Assembly (NCBI GenBank): GCA_026214975.1 | Contig: CM047805.1 | Location: forward strand, 110,603,845 to 110,667,844 | Length of the DNA stretch: 64,000 nt | Source: Gentiana macrophylla | Lineage: Eukaryota > Streptophyta > Magnoliopsida > Gentianales > Gentianaceae | Direction: 5' to 3' | In this document: piece by piece, positions 23,901 to 36,296 of the stretch | Numbering within the stretch: position 1 is the stretch's first letter | Layout: each line of letters begins with the position of its first letter | Position numbers and translations under genes: made by a program | The notes under the pieces: generated by a model | Databases searched by the model: none | What the model was told of the DNA's origin: nothing | Seen by the model: the letters and a program-made list of their open reading frames with translations, nothing else

Positions 23901-25899
23901 ATAACATGCTTAACACCGGTCTTGGCTCTGCTGGGACAAATCAGTGAGGTCGCAGCGATCAATTGCTAAAACTTGCAGCCGCGCTAAAGGGCGCTGTCAG
24001 ATTCCTTGTCTCATTTCTACTTGATTTACTTGATTGTCCAAAGTGGGTACGATCATGCGTATCCGTCTGAAAGTTTATTTACATTTATTTGCATGCATTG
24101 TAATTGAGTAAACAAAACATGCACTACTTCTATTCACAGGACGTGCATTTTTCTTCACTAATATGGTCGTGGTGCAAAGACAAAAACAAATAGCATAATA
24201 GCAGTTTCCATAATTAAGGAGTTTCTACAAGTGAAGGCTATTTTGGAAGATGCTCATAATAATAAGTCTTTTTTAATCATTGTTTACTTTTAGTTTTGAC
24301 AAGCCCATCCTTGCCTTGATTTGTAGTTCTGAACAGAAGACTAGTTTTTATTTTATTATTTTTAGCAGTTGCTTATTACTCTGAATTTTGATAGGTTTAT
24401 TCGATTGAGGGAAGTGATCAATGTCTCATTGGTACTGCAGAAATTCGGTTGGTGGAATTCATATGGATTCAATCCTTCCGAATCATCTTTACCTTTGAAG
24501 TATGTGGCTTTCTCCCATTGTTTTCGCACAGAAGCTGGTGCCGCTGGAATGGCTACTAGGTGAAAACAAAATAATATGAAATTAGTATACATGTTTTATA
24601 GTAATTCATCATTTCATTGTGTTTGTTTTCTTCTTTGCGTCTCTATGATGTTTTTAATTTTGGGAAAATACCTTTTGCCCCTTGTGGTTTGTCATGTGTT
24701 GAGAGGACTTCACTATGGCTTACTATTGTACATTTTGACTCTTCTGGTATCACCAAAACAATTGACTGCGTTTTCTGGTTTATTATTGTTCATGTTCATT
24801 GGTTTCACAAAAAGGGGGTTAATTATGGTTAAATTGTAATCATGGTTACCACAAAACACAAATAATTTTTTCTGTGAACCCATATGGTGCAAATGGTACA
24901 ATAGTTTACCAATATGTATGTCCTCCCAACATTTGCCAAACCATGAGGCAAAAGGTATTTACCCCTTCAAATTTTGAATGCGTGGTAGGCCTTTTTCGTC
25001 CTCAAGTTTACTGCCTGAAACTAAGTGGATAGTGATAATTTTGGAGCAGGGGTCTTTATAGAGTTCATCAATTCAGCAAAGTAGAAATGTTTGTTCTATG
25101 CCGGCCAGAAGAAAGTGATTTTTTCCATGAAGAACTCATTGATATTGAGGAAGGACTTTTCTCATCACTTGGACTCCATTTTAAGTAGGGTCCTAGTTTT
25201 TCTTCAAGATTTTCGGAATGATTCGAAATATTTTTATATGAGAATTCGTAATCATCTAATTCTGCCTCTTTTCTACCCCCTAACTCAGGACTTTGGATAT
25301 GGCATCTGAAGATTTAGGTGCACCGGCTTTTCGTAAATTTGATGTAGAAGCATGGATGCCTGGATTGGAGCGTTATGGGGAGGTGAGTCATTGATTTATG
25401 TGGATTTCCATCTTTACTTTTCTACCATTTATGTTATGTATGTTCAAACTCTATCTCAACCCCCAGTTTAGGTTTTCTATTCTTGAAGATTGTTAGTGTG
25501 TAGCAAATTTGAGATCTTCCATTTACGTTGATATGAAGAAATTTTACGGTATAACACTTACTAATTTGGAACAACATTTATTGGTATGTTCATCAACAGA
25601 TCTCAAGTGCATCAAACTGTACAGATTATCAAAGTAGGCGATTGGGAATTCGTTTTCGTCCAGAATCTTGTGCATCATCATCATCAGGTCCTAAAAAGGG
25701 CAAAGGCGGCAGCAACTCTCCTCAGACACAGTTTGTGCATACCCTGAATGCAACAGCATGTGCAGTTCCTAGGATGTTGGTTTGCTTGCTTGAGAATTAT
25801 CAGCAAGAAGATGGATCCATCATCATCCCTGATGTACTAAGGCCCTTTATGGGTGGGCTCCAATTGATTTCACCTAAATTGAGAAAGAACATTGATTGA
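20985..25899 (+). CDS. seryl-tRNA synthetase, organellar, with three frame breaks
   Basis: Class II enzyme that charges tRNA-Ser, here with a long Ser/Ala/Arg-rich N-terminus typical of mitochondrial/plastid targeting. Exons: 20985-21207, 21325-21473, 22040-22133, 22206-22354, 22457-22549, 23249-23427, 24395-24559, 25050-25184, 25289-25382, 25600-25899; all junctions GT-AG. Exons 2-4 encode the coiled-coil tRNA-binding arm. Motif 2 FRTEAGAAG is in exon 7. GLERYGEISS and motif 3 [10 protein letters not shown] are at the C-terminus. An internal Met at 21,006 is an alternative start. Oddities: single bases appear missing at about 23,362-23,367 (CACCGAAATT), 24,442-24,446 (ATTCGGTTGG) and 24,477-24,481 (CTTCCGAATC). 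The protein continues in the next frame each time. The Arabidopsis counterpart is OVA7. The family call is firm; whether the copy is intact is not. Confidence 0.88.
24664..24972. mobile_element. MITE-like TIR element in intron 7 of the synthetase gene
   Basis: The left end GAAAATACCTTTTGCCCC and the right end GGCAAAAGGTATTTACCCC are inverted copies, and the match extends into GTGGTTTG / CAAACCAT. Flanks share AATTTTG, which may be a decayed target duplication. No ORF is recognised. It sits between exons 7 and 8 and leaves the splice sites intact. The superfamily is not clear; Mutator-type is a guess. Confidence 0.6.
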
Positions 25900-27576
25900 T
25901 TGATTGATTGATTGAGGCTGATTTTGATCCACCGTTACAATGGTCAAAGGTTTTGGTTTAGTATATTTTATCTTTTTTGTATCATAAATATAACTTAATA
26001 CAGTTTGCTTGTATTTTCACGGTCTTTATAGTTTTTGACTTTTTTTTGACACTAGTTGAGCAAGTTTTCAAGAAAAAAAAAAATGAAATTCAAGATTCTT
26101 GTATGAATAGGAATTACGATAGAGGCAATAGAAAATGGTGCACCGAAAATTATATGACCTTTGCACATATTGCGTATAATCGTGGGTCCTCTTTGTTAAC
26201 CTTTGCACATGTTTGTTTAAAGTAAAATGGTTAAACCCTATCCACGAGGGTCTCCATTCTCTCTGTCCTCTGTCCCACGAGATGAGTGGAGATGTTAATC
26301 AGGTAACCTAGAGGTTTAGGATCATGGATTTGCTATTATACCAAAGAATCGAAGGAAGTCGCCCCTTTACGAAGTTTGAACCTTCATACTCCAGCTTAAG
26401 GTCCAGTTGTCCGTTTAAAGCACACAAACCCTTTACACTAGGCTGTAATGCAGTTTAGTCTGGCCAAATGCACCAACCGGACCGGACCGGAACCGGTGGT
26501 TTTGAAACCAAACTGGCGGTTGTCCAAACCGCCGGTTCCGGTTCCCAACCGCCGGTCCGGTTTCATTTGGCCAGGACTAATGCAGTTAAGTCACCCTTCC
26601 ATGCTATTTCATGTTCATCCATTTGGTATAATACCAACTATTGTACCTTAAAAGGTTACATTATGACCTGCATCAAAGTCTATATTACCAAGTGACGACT
26701 CGTATTCGCACACTGCACCCCATACCTCCTCCCCTCCCAACATTTTTATGAGCATGTTAGAAGATGAATAAGAGCCAACACAAGTTGATAAAATTGATTA
26801 TTTCTACTCCCTAAAAGTCGGCACGACCAAATTCATTTCGAAAATGTGAATTGCATTAGTGGTGTAAATGTAATCTATAAGTTGGCCTTTATACAGATGT
26901 GTATTGTCCTGAATGTCTGGCTCCAAACCTAAAGCGGAAACAAAAACCAGACCTATCCACACCATTTGCCATAAAGGTGAAAATGAAACAATAAAGAGAG
27001 AGCTCACGTAAACCTAGGCATGGAGTTCATTGCAAAGTAAAATCCAACCACTTTGAGCAATAAGAATCCGAGTCTTGTATCAGTGGGGAAATTTTTCTGG
27101 GGGTGACAATGGACACTGTAAAAAGAATGACATCTTTTAATCATTGTTGTATATAAAATAATAATCCAAGAATACCTAGAGATAGATACATCAGCATGCC
27201 TAATAAATTTGTAAACCAGCAGCACAAAGCTTGTATTGAAGTGATCGATATTAAAGAATATCATCGATTCTCCTGTACTCTCCTCGATATCTGAAAAATA
27301 AAGCAGCCCAATCAATTCTCTTGTATCTCTCTCTCTCTCTCTCTCCCTTTCTTGCACAGTATATATAAATATATATGTATATCAGATCCATAGTCCACGT
27401 GGCTCGTGTCCTCCAGATGGCATTAAAAATGGGTTGTCAGCATGTTGTTCACTTACTACATTTGCTCCCAACCTTCTCTTAATGTTCTTACAAAAACTCC
27501 TTGAATCTGCAAATAGTTAACGTTGCAAATGGCGTGCGTGCACCTGTGGTATATATTTAGAATGATAATCATGACT
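25900..27576. other. intergenic between convergent genes
   Basis: It holds the 3' ends of the synthetase gene (+) and the O-fucosyltransferase gene (-). Five GATT units overlap and follow the synthetase stop (25,893-25,913). A hAT MITE lies at 26,456-26,579. A CT/AG-rich microsatellite occurs near 27,325-27,352. No further gene is recognised. Confidence 0.6.
26456..26579. mobile_element. hAT-like MITE, 124 bp, TSD ATGCAGTT
   Basis: The left end TAGTCTGGCCAAATG and the right end CATTTGGCCAGGACTA are inverted repeats that differ by one C. They are flanked by perfect 8-bp duplications ATGCAGTT (26,448-26,455 and 26,580-26,587). An 8-bp duplication and short TIRs fit hAT elements. The interior is rich in CCGG and is itself nearly palindromic (GGACCGG against CCGGTCC), so the whole unit can fold into one hairpin. 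Confidence 0.85.
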
Positions 27577-30500
27577 TCATCCCATGCTAATAGTAGTAGT
27601 AGTAGTAGTAGTAGTAGACGACTTGTTTGCAGATGCTGCAGCAGGCTCTCTCTGACATAAACAATCAGGCAATGGATTCGACAAAAATGCTTCTTCAGAT
27701 CGATATCTATCTGTTCCTTTTGTTCCTGGGATGGGGCCTTTTCTCTTTCTTGGGGACCCTTGTCTGAACAATGATTTTTTTTGTTTTTTTTTTTTATCAG
27801 TTCAAGTTGCATGGTAAAAGTTATTAGCTCTTAAAATATTAGGCCTACAGCATAACAAATTTATGTAACCAATCTTATGAGCAGTTTAGTCATTTGACAA
27901 ATAACCTAAACACCCACATCATTAAGCATTAAGCAAGCCACTAATTGTTATATATGCAACAGAAAGTATTGCTTACCGTCGTTTGTGTAGCTCAATGACA
28001 CGATTTGCCAGATTTTTACCCTCTTTCATTGTTCCCTGTTCAACTTTATCAAAAATCCTAACAAGCGCTTTCCTGACAACATTAAAAAAAAAAGGGTTTA
28101 GATCCAGTGATGGCCCTCTTAATTAATTAATAAAGAGAAGAGACAGAAAAGAAACAAAATGTTTATACTACCTATCAGGTAAAATAGTTTTTCTATGTCC
28201 TAGAAAACGGCGATGACCCTCAACCGCCTTAGCCATGTTTCCAGAGTATGATGGAATGAATATGTCACTCTCAATGGATACAATGTAATCCAACGCAGCC
28301 ATCTGTGAAGAATGATCCCTAAATGGTTCCAGCTCCTCAACTGACGCCAACTTTTCCTGTTTAACATTTCAAATTCAACAGATCAATTTTCAACCAGTGA
28401 TCACAAAGGTAATGTCAACAAATCAATTTTCAAGAGAATTTAAGGACGTCACTTCATATATTAAGCCGGTTCAGGTACGAATGAAAAGAAAGTGAACTAC
28501 GAGAATAACTCTTTTAAGACCTTATTCATCAGTAAGGGATAACGAGATTGCAAATCAGCCATGCGATCTCCATATATCTCCCCAGCAGCAATATATATAG
28601 GCGTCTGTGATGGAAAACCAAGAGCACTTAGAAACAATCCAACTTCCTTCGGAGTCAAAGGACAGTATCCTTTAGCTCTCTGTTCTTCCGGATCAATGTC
28701 TTTCACTTTCCACCATGTTGTATTTTCCCTACAAACCACCAAACTGACATCAGTACCATATGCTGTTTTTTCACGATTAGATGCAAAAGTAAGTAACGTA
28801 CCTAATCCCCTTCAGTTCTTCAGCTTCTTCAGGGAGCAGATCATGTGTGCATCCACTAAAGGCAAGCATGTCCTTTTCATATCTTAAATGCAGGGCAATG
28901 TAGGGACCATACGCCCTCATTCGATTCACCAACAACTACAATTTGTAAGCCAACATCAGTTACAAAAGGCCCTATTTAACACACGTATAATGTAAGAAGG
29001 CCAAGAATGCCACCTTTCCCATAGCTTCAATTCTGGGTGCAAAACGGAGGGCTTCAAAACAGGTACGGCACCTCAACTTTTGAATATCTGGTGGCAAATT
29101 ATTGTTCGCTAAACGAGAATCAGACTTTGCAGCTCGGATGACCTGCCAAAAAAAAAAAATTCACTTAAACTTGTACGAATACAACAATCACACGCTGTAA
29201 AAGTGCAATGATCACATCTCTGCATATTACCTCATATTCTTCCCACAAGCTGGCAATCTCTTCCTCGTAGTATTCTATTCCTGACCAGCTTCTGAAGTGC
29301 TTAACTGCTCTAGTAGCTTTTGCAAGCTCTTTAGGGAGCTTTTTAACAATTTTAACATCATTGACCAATGAATCAATAAAATGATCTTCATCAAAGACAT
29401 CAGAGAAATTGCTGTCCAGTCCAGGGTAATATTTTCAAATCAACATATGAACATGAAAGTATAAACAACAAAGCTCAAATGATGCAATATAACATTTCCC
29501 AACCAATACAAACCGATATGGTGTTTATCACTGTGTTTTGTAAGGACATAGGAATCGGCTTACCTAGAATCTTGCCAAAATGATCTTTTATCAAGTTCAG
29601 GAATCACAAGAGTGGCGTTTAATATGCGGGCAACAACTACCATATCACATATCTGCCAGAAATAATCAGACTATTCAAATTTCGAAGAAATTCGACAAAA
29701 ACTATATATTAAACAGATCCATAGCCCAGCACCCTATATAAGCATAATGGATAATTCAAACAGAGGGTGAGGGGGGGGGGGGGGGGGCAAAAAAGACGAT
29801 GGTAGTACAAAAAGATTGAAGGAATCAGTTAATCGGTAAAAAGCAGGAAAATTCTACTGATCTGAATGAAAGAGAACAGAACACACCCCAGCTCTCATCT
29901 GATTTAAGCCACCATTTGCATGAACAAGCAAGTAACCTCGAGTTTCTGTGGGAGCTGGACAGACAATGCAGCATAAAGGGTTAGCACCACACATAAAGTC
30001 CTAAATCAGATAAATGTCGAAATATCAATGACCATTTCCAATAAAAGTGGAATGAAGATGAAAACGGATAAAAAAGAACTCACAGGTGTAATTAGGGCTT
30101 GGGGCAACACATGGTTCATATCCTCGATTTGGCAGTGGCTTCCATAACTTATTCCGATCAGATTTCGCCCTTGCCCCGTCCAACTGCAAGTCTAAATGAG
30201 TGAACAACACGAGAGACACATGACTACTTTGTATCAAAACATACACTTTAATCCTGACATCTTCCAAATGACTCTCAAGAAACAAAAGCATACTTATCAC
30301 TACACTAAATGTTTACAAGCTAGGCCTAGGATACGAACCTACAAGACAATATGCAGATCTCCATAACTATTAATTTTTGGGAATAGATAGGATAAATACA
30401 GGAAAAGCACTAACCAAGCGACCAGAGTGAGGATCTTCCACTAAATGAGGCACAGATAATTCACCTTCTTGAACTGATTTTCCTTCCGTTTTTAGGTTTT

Positions 30501-31162
30501 GATAACCATTTTCATGTTGCTGCAACAAAGGAAACGTATTTGAATCAATTGAATCATAAACCCTTTCGTGAAGCACATCACCGGTTCATGGAAAAGTAAA
30601 ATCAAAGTTTCAGAACCTGTCTAAACCTAAAAAGTAAGACAAATTCCCACCATATTAACATAACAAAGTGCCAACAACAGCTTAATCGGACAATCCACTC
30701 CTTCATCAGATGGAAAGGACAGAATTCCTAAACTTAACAGGTTTTTTGGACAGTTTAAAATAAGAATCTACAGATATAAAGCTCACTAAACCTAAAAAAT
30801 CAAAGGAAAATCCAGCGAGAGCTAAATAACTGAAAGATAAAATTCATAGAACGAAAATTCAACATGCACAAAAGGGCTTTCCAAGAGCTTCAAAAAGGTC
30901 TCAAATTTACAACAATCGACATCAAAAAACACTAGAAGCTAATTCTTACAATGTGAACCAATTTCCCAGAAAAAAAATAGAAATAAGAAGGAAAAAATAG
31001 AAAGAAGAAGGACAATACGGTAGTAGGCAACTTGGTAACTTCCGAAGGAGGATACAACAACTGAAAATGTGCAGGTATCAGAGCCATCAAAGCTATTGTG
31101 CCTATGGCGCAAGTAAGCACCTTCCTCACCACCGCCACCTTCTTCCACTTTATTTTCTGCAT
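27577..31162 (-). CDS. O-fucosyltransferase family protein (DUF246/GT106-like)
   Basis: A Golgi type II membrane glycosyltransferase of the plant protein-O-fucosyltransferase family; the acceptor cannot be told from sequence. Exons on the minus strand: 31162-31019, 30519-30415, 30183-30084, 29954-29887, 29652-29564, 29411-29231, 29142-29014, 28935-28802, 28728-28521, 28356-28172, 28072-27977, 27763-27577. Summed length is 1,626 nt (541 residues), in frame throughout, all GT-AG. Exon 1 has a short basic N-terminus and one membrane segment ([16 protein letters not shown]). Family blocks: [71 protein letters not shown]. The C-terminus ends in an 8-Thr run encoded by an ACT microsatellite. The start of exon 2 (TTGCAG acceptor) is the least certain junction. 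Confidence 0.92.
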
Positions 31163-31460
31163 CACTATTCTTTCAATATTATAACTAACCCCCACCAAAA
31201 CAAATGCGAAAATCGTTCATTTTTTTTTACACGAAAAAAAAAAAAAAAATCACTCAGACAATTGCACAAACACAAGACTGCATCTAAAGATTCTATTGAT
31301 CTTGATGATTGCTTGTGTTAAAGAATCCAAATACTGATGTTCAGGATTTCTGGGTTCTTTATTTTTGTTTAATAAAGTACAGCACTATACTAGAAAGCTT
31401 TATTGGGGTTCTTGGGTCGGTTACAGAACAAGACGGCATTTATATAGAGACTTGAAAGAG
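31163..31460 (-). promoter_or_regulatory. 5' UTR and core promoter of the O-fucosyltransferase gene
   Basis: On the minus strand a TCTATATAAATG box (about 31,436-31,447) lies about 280 bp upstream of the ATG at 31,162, a usual distance with a leader. A run of 15 A (plus strand, about 31,235-31,249) lies in the presumed 5' UTR. An upstream in-frame extension begins only with GTG, so the ATG at 31,162 is preferred. Confidence 0.5.
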
Positions 31461-31626
31461 ATGGGCACTTTTATATATATTTATTTATTATTATAAATTA
31501 ACGGAGGTAAAATTCAGATGCATTTATAATTTTTTTATTATAAACCGAGAAATGTAAGAAATGATAGTGAAATTTTTTTATTATTATTCTTGAACTAGAT
31601 ACTTTTAATTTTGAAGGTTTTTGCGT

Positions 31627-31662
<36 letters not shown>

Positions 31663-31812
31663 TGAAAGGGTTTTTGCGAGTTTAGGGATGAATAACGTGC
31701 ATTTATAGGCGTATATTTTGTGAGTGGGAAGAGTAAATGCTAGTAACTACTTTGACTTCATTCTATATCACACCACATAACAAACAATGTCCCAACCTTG
31801 ATGTTTATCCTT

Positions 31813-31847
<35 letters not shown>

Positions 31848-31975
31848 ATTGAGCTAACTTTATTTTATATTGTTTAGAAAAATTAAACATCTTCTCAAAA
31901 AAAAAAAAAAAAAAAAAAATCTTATTCATCATAATCGGCAATACAAACACAAATTATATAAGAAAATATATAACA
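31461..31975. other. A/T-rich intergenic with long homopolymers
   Basis: No gene. Runs of about 33 T (31,628-31,661) and about 32 T (31,814-31,846), and of about 22 A (31,897-31,919), lie here. The second T run lies beyond the 3' end of the minus-strand LINE remnant at 31,976-32,341 and may be its poly(A) tail. Confidence 0.5.
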
Positions 31976-32341
31976 TCATTCCACACATCCAAAAAGATAA
32001 AAATATTCTCTGGCTAAAATATGAAGAGATGCATCGTCTTGTCTCTTGATAAACAAAATAGAAACATAAACAAGAGCATGCATAGGTGTTCGACAATCCT
32101 TAATAATGCTTCCAATGGGGGACAAATCTTCAGTATGATCCAGAATTCTTTGAGGAATAGAGAGAATCTCCTTTGAAAACATCTCTGAAAAAAGCCTCCC
32201 GTAAGAGCAAACACCAAGGCATGATATATCGCGGGAGGTTTACCCACCTAACATCATACCTGCTTTCTAGCTTTTTAGAGAAACTATGTATAATCCTGCC
32301 TTGACTGTCCCGAATCAAACCACAAACAGACGTGGATTCCT
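31976..32341 (-). pseudogene. RNase H-type domain remnant, probably LINE-derived
   Basis: On the minus strand, 32,318-32,130 begins with a GLIRDSQGRIIHSFSK block, the first strands of the plant RNase H-like domain. A second frame (32,182-31,976) ends in FIKRQDDASLHILARE, which fits the C-terminal block of that domain. The two parts are in different frames, and the middle is poorly conserved. The domain is common at the 3' end of plant LINE-type elements. A 5'-truncated LINE copy is the likely source. Confidence 0.6.
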
Positions 32342-32384
32342 TGTCAAAATCCGTTCAACAATAAATTTAAGAGAGTTGGCAAAC

Positions 32385-32505
32385 ATGGCATCGGCCTAGC
32401 AGTAAATGATGCGGTCATTAACCTGAAGCGTTTCTGAGTTCGAGTATCAGTGGGGACAAAAATGTGCGTGCGTGTGTTTCTTTCGTATCCGTAAAAAAAA
32501 AATGT
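32385..32505 (+). mobile_element. SINE-like element
   Basis: An A-box-like GGCCTAGCAGT (about 32,393-32,403) and a B-box-like GAGTTCGAGTATC (about 32,435-32,447) are spaced as in tRNA-derived SINEs. A GT-rich body ending in TTTCGTATCC and an A run (32,493-32,501) follow. No target duplication was identified. Confidence 0.5.
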
Positions 32506-33333
32506 TTTTTTTTGTTTTTTTTGTTTTAAGAGTTTGGAAGAGAAGGAATCCATTTGATAACGAGCTTCAGCATAAGAATTCCTTCATGCAGCTTCGACAT
32601 TGCCTTTGAATATTCTTCTCTACTTTAGCCTTTGTATGGGCCAATGTCGAATTTTAACAAATACGCACCTCATTACCTTTTTATACTTGATTATATATTT
32701 TTCGTAAATTGAATTGATATAATTTTGATAAATATGTACGAAATTAGACGAAAGTCGAAAATTTATGTAATTTAGTCGAGCGTCTTTTTACAATTCACCG
32801 CAACCCGTTACTAAAATGCTTATGTACATGGGTGATAATGCACGATAATTGTGCTACAATAATTGACACAACACACTTTTATACTTTTGCTACAGCGAGT
32901 TTCATATCAATGGATTTTATATCAAGTTCAATATGGTGTAAAAGTATGTTTTGACGACCCGTACCGGAAACCGAGCTCACAATGTATAGGAAACAAGACA
33001 TTTGTCACATGAGCTAGTCTCACAGAACACGTCAACCTCTTTTAAAGAACTCAACTGGTAATGTTGAATGATATAAAGTCATACTTGTTTAGTTGTTTTC
33101 AAGGGTTTTCACCCAAAATGATGACAATGATTTCTATGATTTGAAAACATAAATCAACAGAAATCACTTATCAGTAAAACACTTCCCACGTTTTTCCTAA
33201 AATAGAGCCCAAAAAAAGAAAAAAAGAAAAAAAGAGTTTTCTAAACAAGACCAGAAATATCCACATTTGGGGAGATGTTTTCACTAGAAGCATTGTTACT
33301 ATTAAACCTGCCCCAAAAAAAAAAAAAAAAATC
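32506..33333. other. intergenic downstream of MOG1
   Basis: Nothing is recognised. T-rich and A-rich short runs occur near 32,505-32,527 and 33,313-33,330. The MOG1 3' UTR lies at its right end. Confidence 0.55.
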
Positions 33334-36296
33334 TTAAGCGCCGAAAAGGCTCCAATCGTTCACCTTAAAACTAGAGACCGCAAGTTTAAACACCTCAGAC
33401 ATAGGCATAAAACCAGATTGTGCTGCAGGCACAACTACACCAGCTCCCACTGCACTAGCACTTTCACTGAATGGGCTGCAATGACAAAGAAGACGAAACA
33501 AACAATAAAAAACTTCTCGTATAAACGTGACTCAAGGTAGGTTTATGGGTAAAGATCAATGAAATCATAACCCTAAATGAAAAGGCCAAAAAAAAAGGGT
33601 AGCTAAAGTAATAATGAAGAAAGAAGTTAGTGTTTACCTAATCACTAAAGGTTCATATGCAGTAATTAGAACATCTGTTCCAACTTCCTTCAACCGCAAA
33701 TTTGCCAAATATACCTGTACAAAAATATCTTCAATCCAGCCTTGTTTTACAGTTTAAAGTATCAGCATTATTGATGTCAAAAGGAAAACATACCTTTACT
33801 ATATTCCGTGCTTCCCTCCCTTGTCTTCCCTTTGAAATGGCCTATAATTGAACAGAAAGGTAAGTCAGCAACAAATGGAGTGCGTAGCATCAAATAATCT
33901 CACTTCACAGTAGAAAATGCTAAAATGCAGGGTGTTTCACATGAGACAATCAAAACGAGATAGAAACAAGAAAGAACCATAATAAACGTCTCATCCTGAA
34001 AATCCAATCGTTAACATTTTTCAGTACAATTACTTATCATGCCCCCCATTGGTTTCAGAATGTCAGGAAAGTAAAGATCAATTTGGACATTTGAGGAATC
34101 ACTTCTGTCAATTAGTGGAATCGAGTCTATAGATCTTGTAAAGGATGTCAGTTGTTCAAGAAAAACAGAGTTTTTTAGTTCAAAAATAGTATTCCTCTCC
34201 AATGGCTAAAGGTCAATTAAAGAATTGTTCAACATTCACTTCCACAGTTTAAGATACTTTAAGTTGGTAATGTACCAAAAAAATAAGTATTTATAGGTAA
34301 ATGATATCTAGTTTCACACTTACAATCATCAACTCCACTTGATGTGTAAAGAGTGGAAAAGACAACACACTTTGATTTAAAAGACACCTGGCTGCACTTA
34401 TTTCAATCATGTACTTTTTTTTTGTAGCCTCCTCCACATTAGAAAAAAACGCATAATTGAAACACGAAACGAAAGCATGTGTCAGAAGAACTAGAGATAC
34501 AATGATAAAGCCTAAAAGTATGCCGTTGACAGATTGAGTTTAGTTGCGAAAAATCCCCTGTATTTATTCAGCTTACAGGACTTAGTATGTAGGAAAATGA
34601 AGATTGGAAGGAGGAAGTAATGACAGGAGAACCATATAGACAAATGCTACATCCCAAATGAGTAGAAAGTACAAACCATCTGGCCAACAGCAGTGGTAAC
34701 AGTAGTTGGCACATTTCCAAATTGCAAGGCGTCAACCTGAAAAACGTCTGAGCGCTCAATCATCTGCAGAAGAGACAGAGATGTTAGAAAAATTTACCTG
34801 CTTTACTCATCAAGAAAAAAATTATTTCTAACGGATGGAGCAGCTTAAGGTGCAAGAACAATGTATGGGGTGTACATGAGACAAAAGCATCCTATACACG
34901 ATTTGACTATGTTCTGCATTGATCTCTCATTGCAATGAAATTTTTTTATGTGTTTCATGGTCAATGCATTTAACCAAGACTTAAGAGGGACGCATACTAA
35001 TGCTCGGATCAAATATAGAAAATCAAGGAGATGAGCTTGACAAAAAATTATGCATACTCTTTAATCTCTATAACCCAGTTTGGGGTTTCCTTTTCTCTGG
35101 ACAAGGAAACAGGTCAATGCATTTAACCAAAGGTTAATAGGGACGCATTTTAATGCTCGGATCAAATATAGAAAATCAAGGAGATGAGCTTGACAGAAAA
35201 TTATGCACTCTCTCTAAAATCTCTATAACCCCAGTTTGGGGTTTCCTTTTCTCTGGACAAGGAAGCATTCAGCAATTCTGAAAATTTATTAATCGGCTTG
35301 TTCAAGAGAATAGTCGTTTTACCTTATAGCTACTTTCAATCTTTTCTTTTCAGAAACAAAGCAAATTGAGTCTATTTAGAACTTAGATGCTGTCACACAA
35401 TCTTGTCGAAATCTTAGTACTGGTAAATATTTCATGAGCAGATAGATGGTCAACTAAACACTGATTGCCCAGCATTCCCGCATTTAAATGAAGATAATTC
35501 ATACACAATATAATATACCCACCATTACTAAACATCTAGGTAATGCTTAGTAAAAACAAGCCAAACTAACCAACAGTGAAACAAGCAATATAACATGTTT
35601 AAACATTCAGGAGTCAACAAAATAGGAATCACATGAACCAAAAAAGATGCAACTGACTTTCTTGCACAAGCATGATTTGAAGATTGAGTGAATTGGCCAA
35701 TGCAAACACAAGTCACTTTGTATCATGTGTAATAAATTAGTACACCATTATCAATCAGGGTAAAAAGATCAGAGTTCCATACCATGTCTCTTTCAGCATC
35801 TTGTTCAGTAGCAAGGTCCTGTAAAAACCATGTGGCACTCTCATTATCTGCCACATCGACTTTCAATTCGAGAAGCTCAAAAATCAAGCTCTCATCCCTG
35901 GAAGGATCCACAAACACTTCCTTTTGACAAAAAATAAATAAATATAAATAAACAGCGATTAGCATAATTACAAGTACTATTGTTAGAAAATAAAAACTAA
36001 TAACAGGATGATCAAAATTTGTATTAAAAATGTTTAAAGAAAAAAGAATTAGTGCGACAGGTTACACAAACCTGATTATCAGGAACTTGGCGAACATTAC
36101 TCACGTCCTATAATTGAACCAAAAAAAAAAAAAGATAATCATCAGGCAACATTTGTTGAATCACTAAAAGCAATGGGAAAAATCCACGGAAGCTGTTAAC
36201 AGACCGAAATTGTGCACTAACCTGGAAGCGAGCAGGGAAAGTACTAACAATGGCGCCTCCGAACAATGGGCGCTCAGTGTAGGTGTCTTCAGGCAT
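33334..36296 (-). CDS. MOG1: MOG1 homologue (Ran guanine nucleotide release factor)
   Basis: MOG1 proteins bind the Ran GTPase and affect nuclear transport; plants have one short form. Exons on the minus strand: 36296-36222, 36107-36072, 35920-35783, 34763-34677, 33841-33794, 33714-33638, 33475-33334. Summed length is 603 nt (200 residues), which matches the family; all introns are GT-AG. Family blocks: RPLFGGAIVSTFPARFQ at the N-terminus, QEVFVDPSRDESLIFELLE, then FGNVPTTV, AVGQMAISKGRQGREA, VYLANLRLKEVGTDVLIT and KVNDWSLFGA at the end. The frame is intact. The first seven residues before RPLFGG are a short variable extension. Intron 3 is about 1 kb and holds a tandem duplication. Confidence 0.9.
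34960..35265. repeat. two tandem copies of ~150 bp in MOG1 intron 3
   Basis: 34,963-35,110 and 35,114-35,262 are near-identical. Each has CAATGCATTTAACCAA, ATGCTCGGATCAAATATAG, GGAGATGAGCTTGACA and TTTGGGGTTTCCTTTTCTC. Differences are a few substitutions and small indels, so the duplication is recent. It lies far from the splice sites. Confidence 0.9.

Noticed and set aside
24576..24839. Hydrophobic ORFs in intron 7 of the synthetase gene
   Set aside because: They fall within the TIR element and A/T-rich intron; no family match.
32430..32450. tRNA gene suggested by a B-box-like motif
   Set aside because: No cloverleaf or acceptor stem can be drawn; the A/B-box pair with an A tail fits a SINE better.
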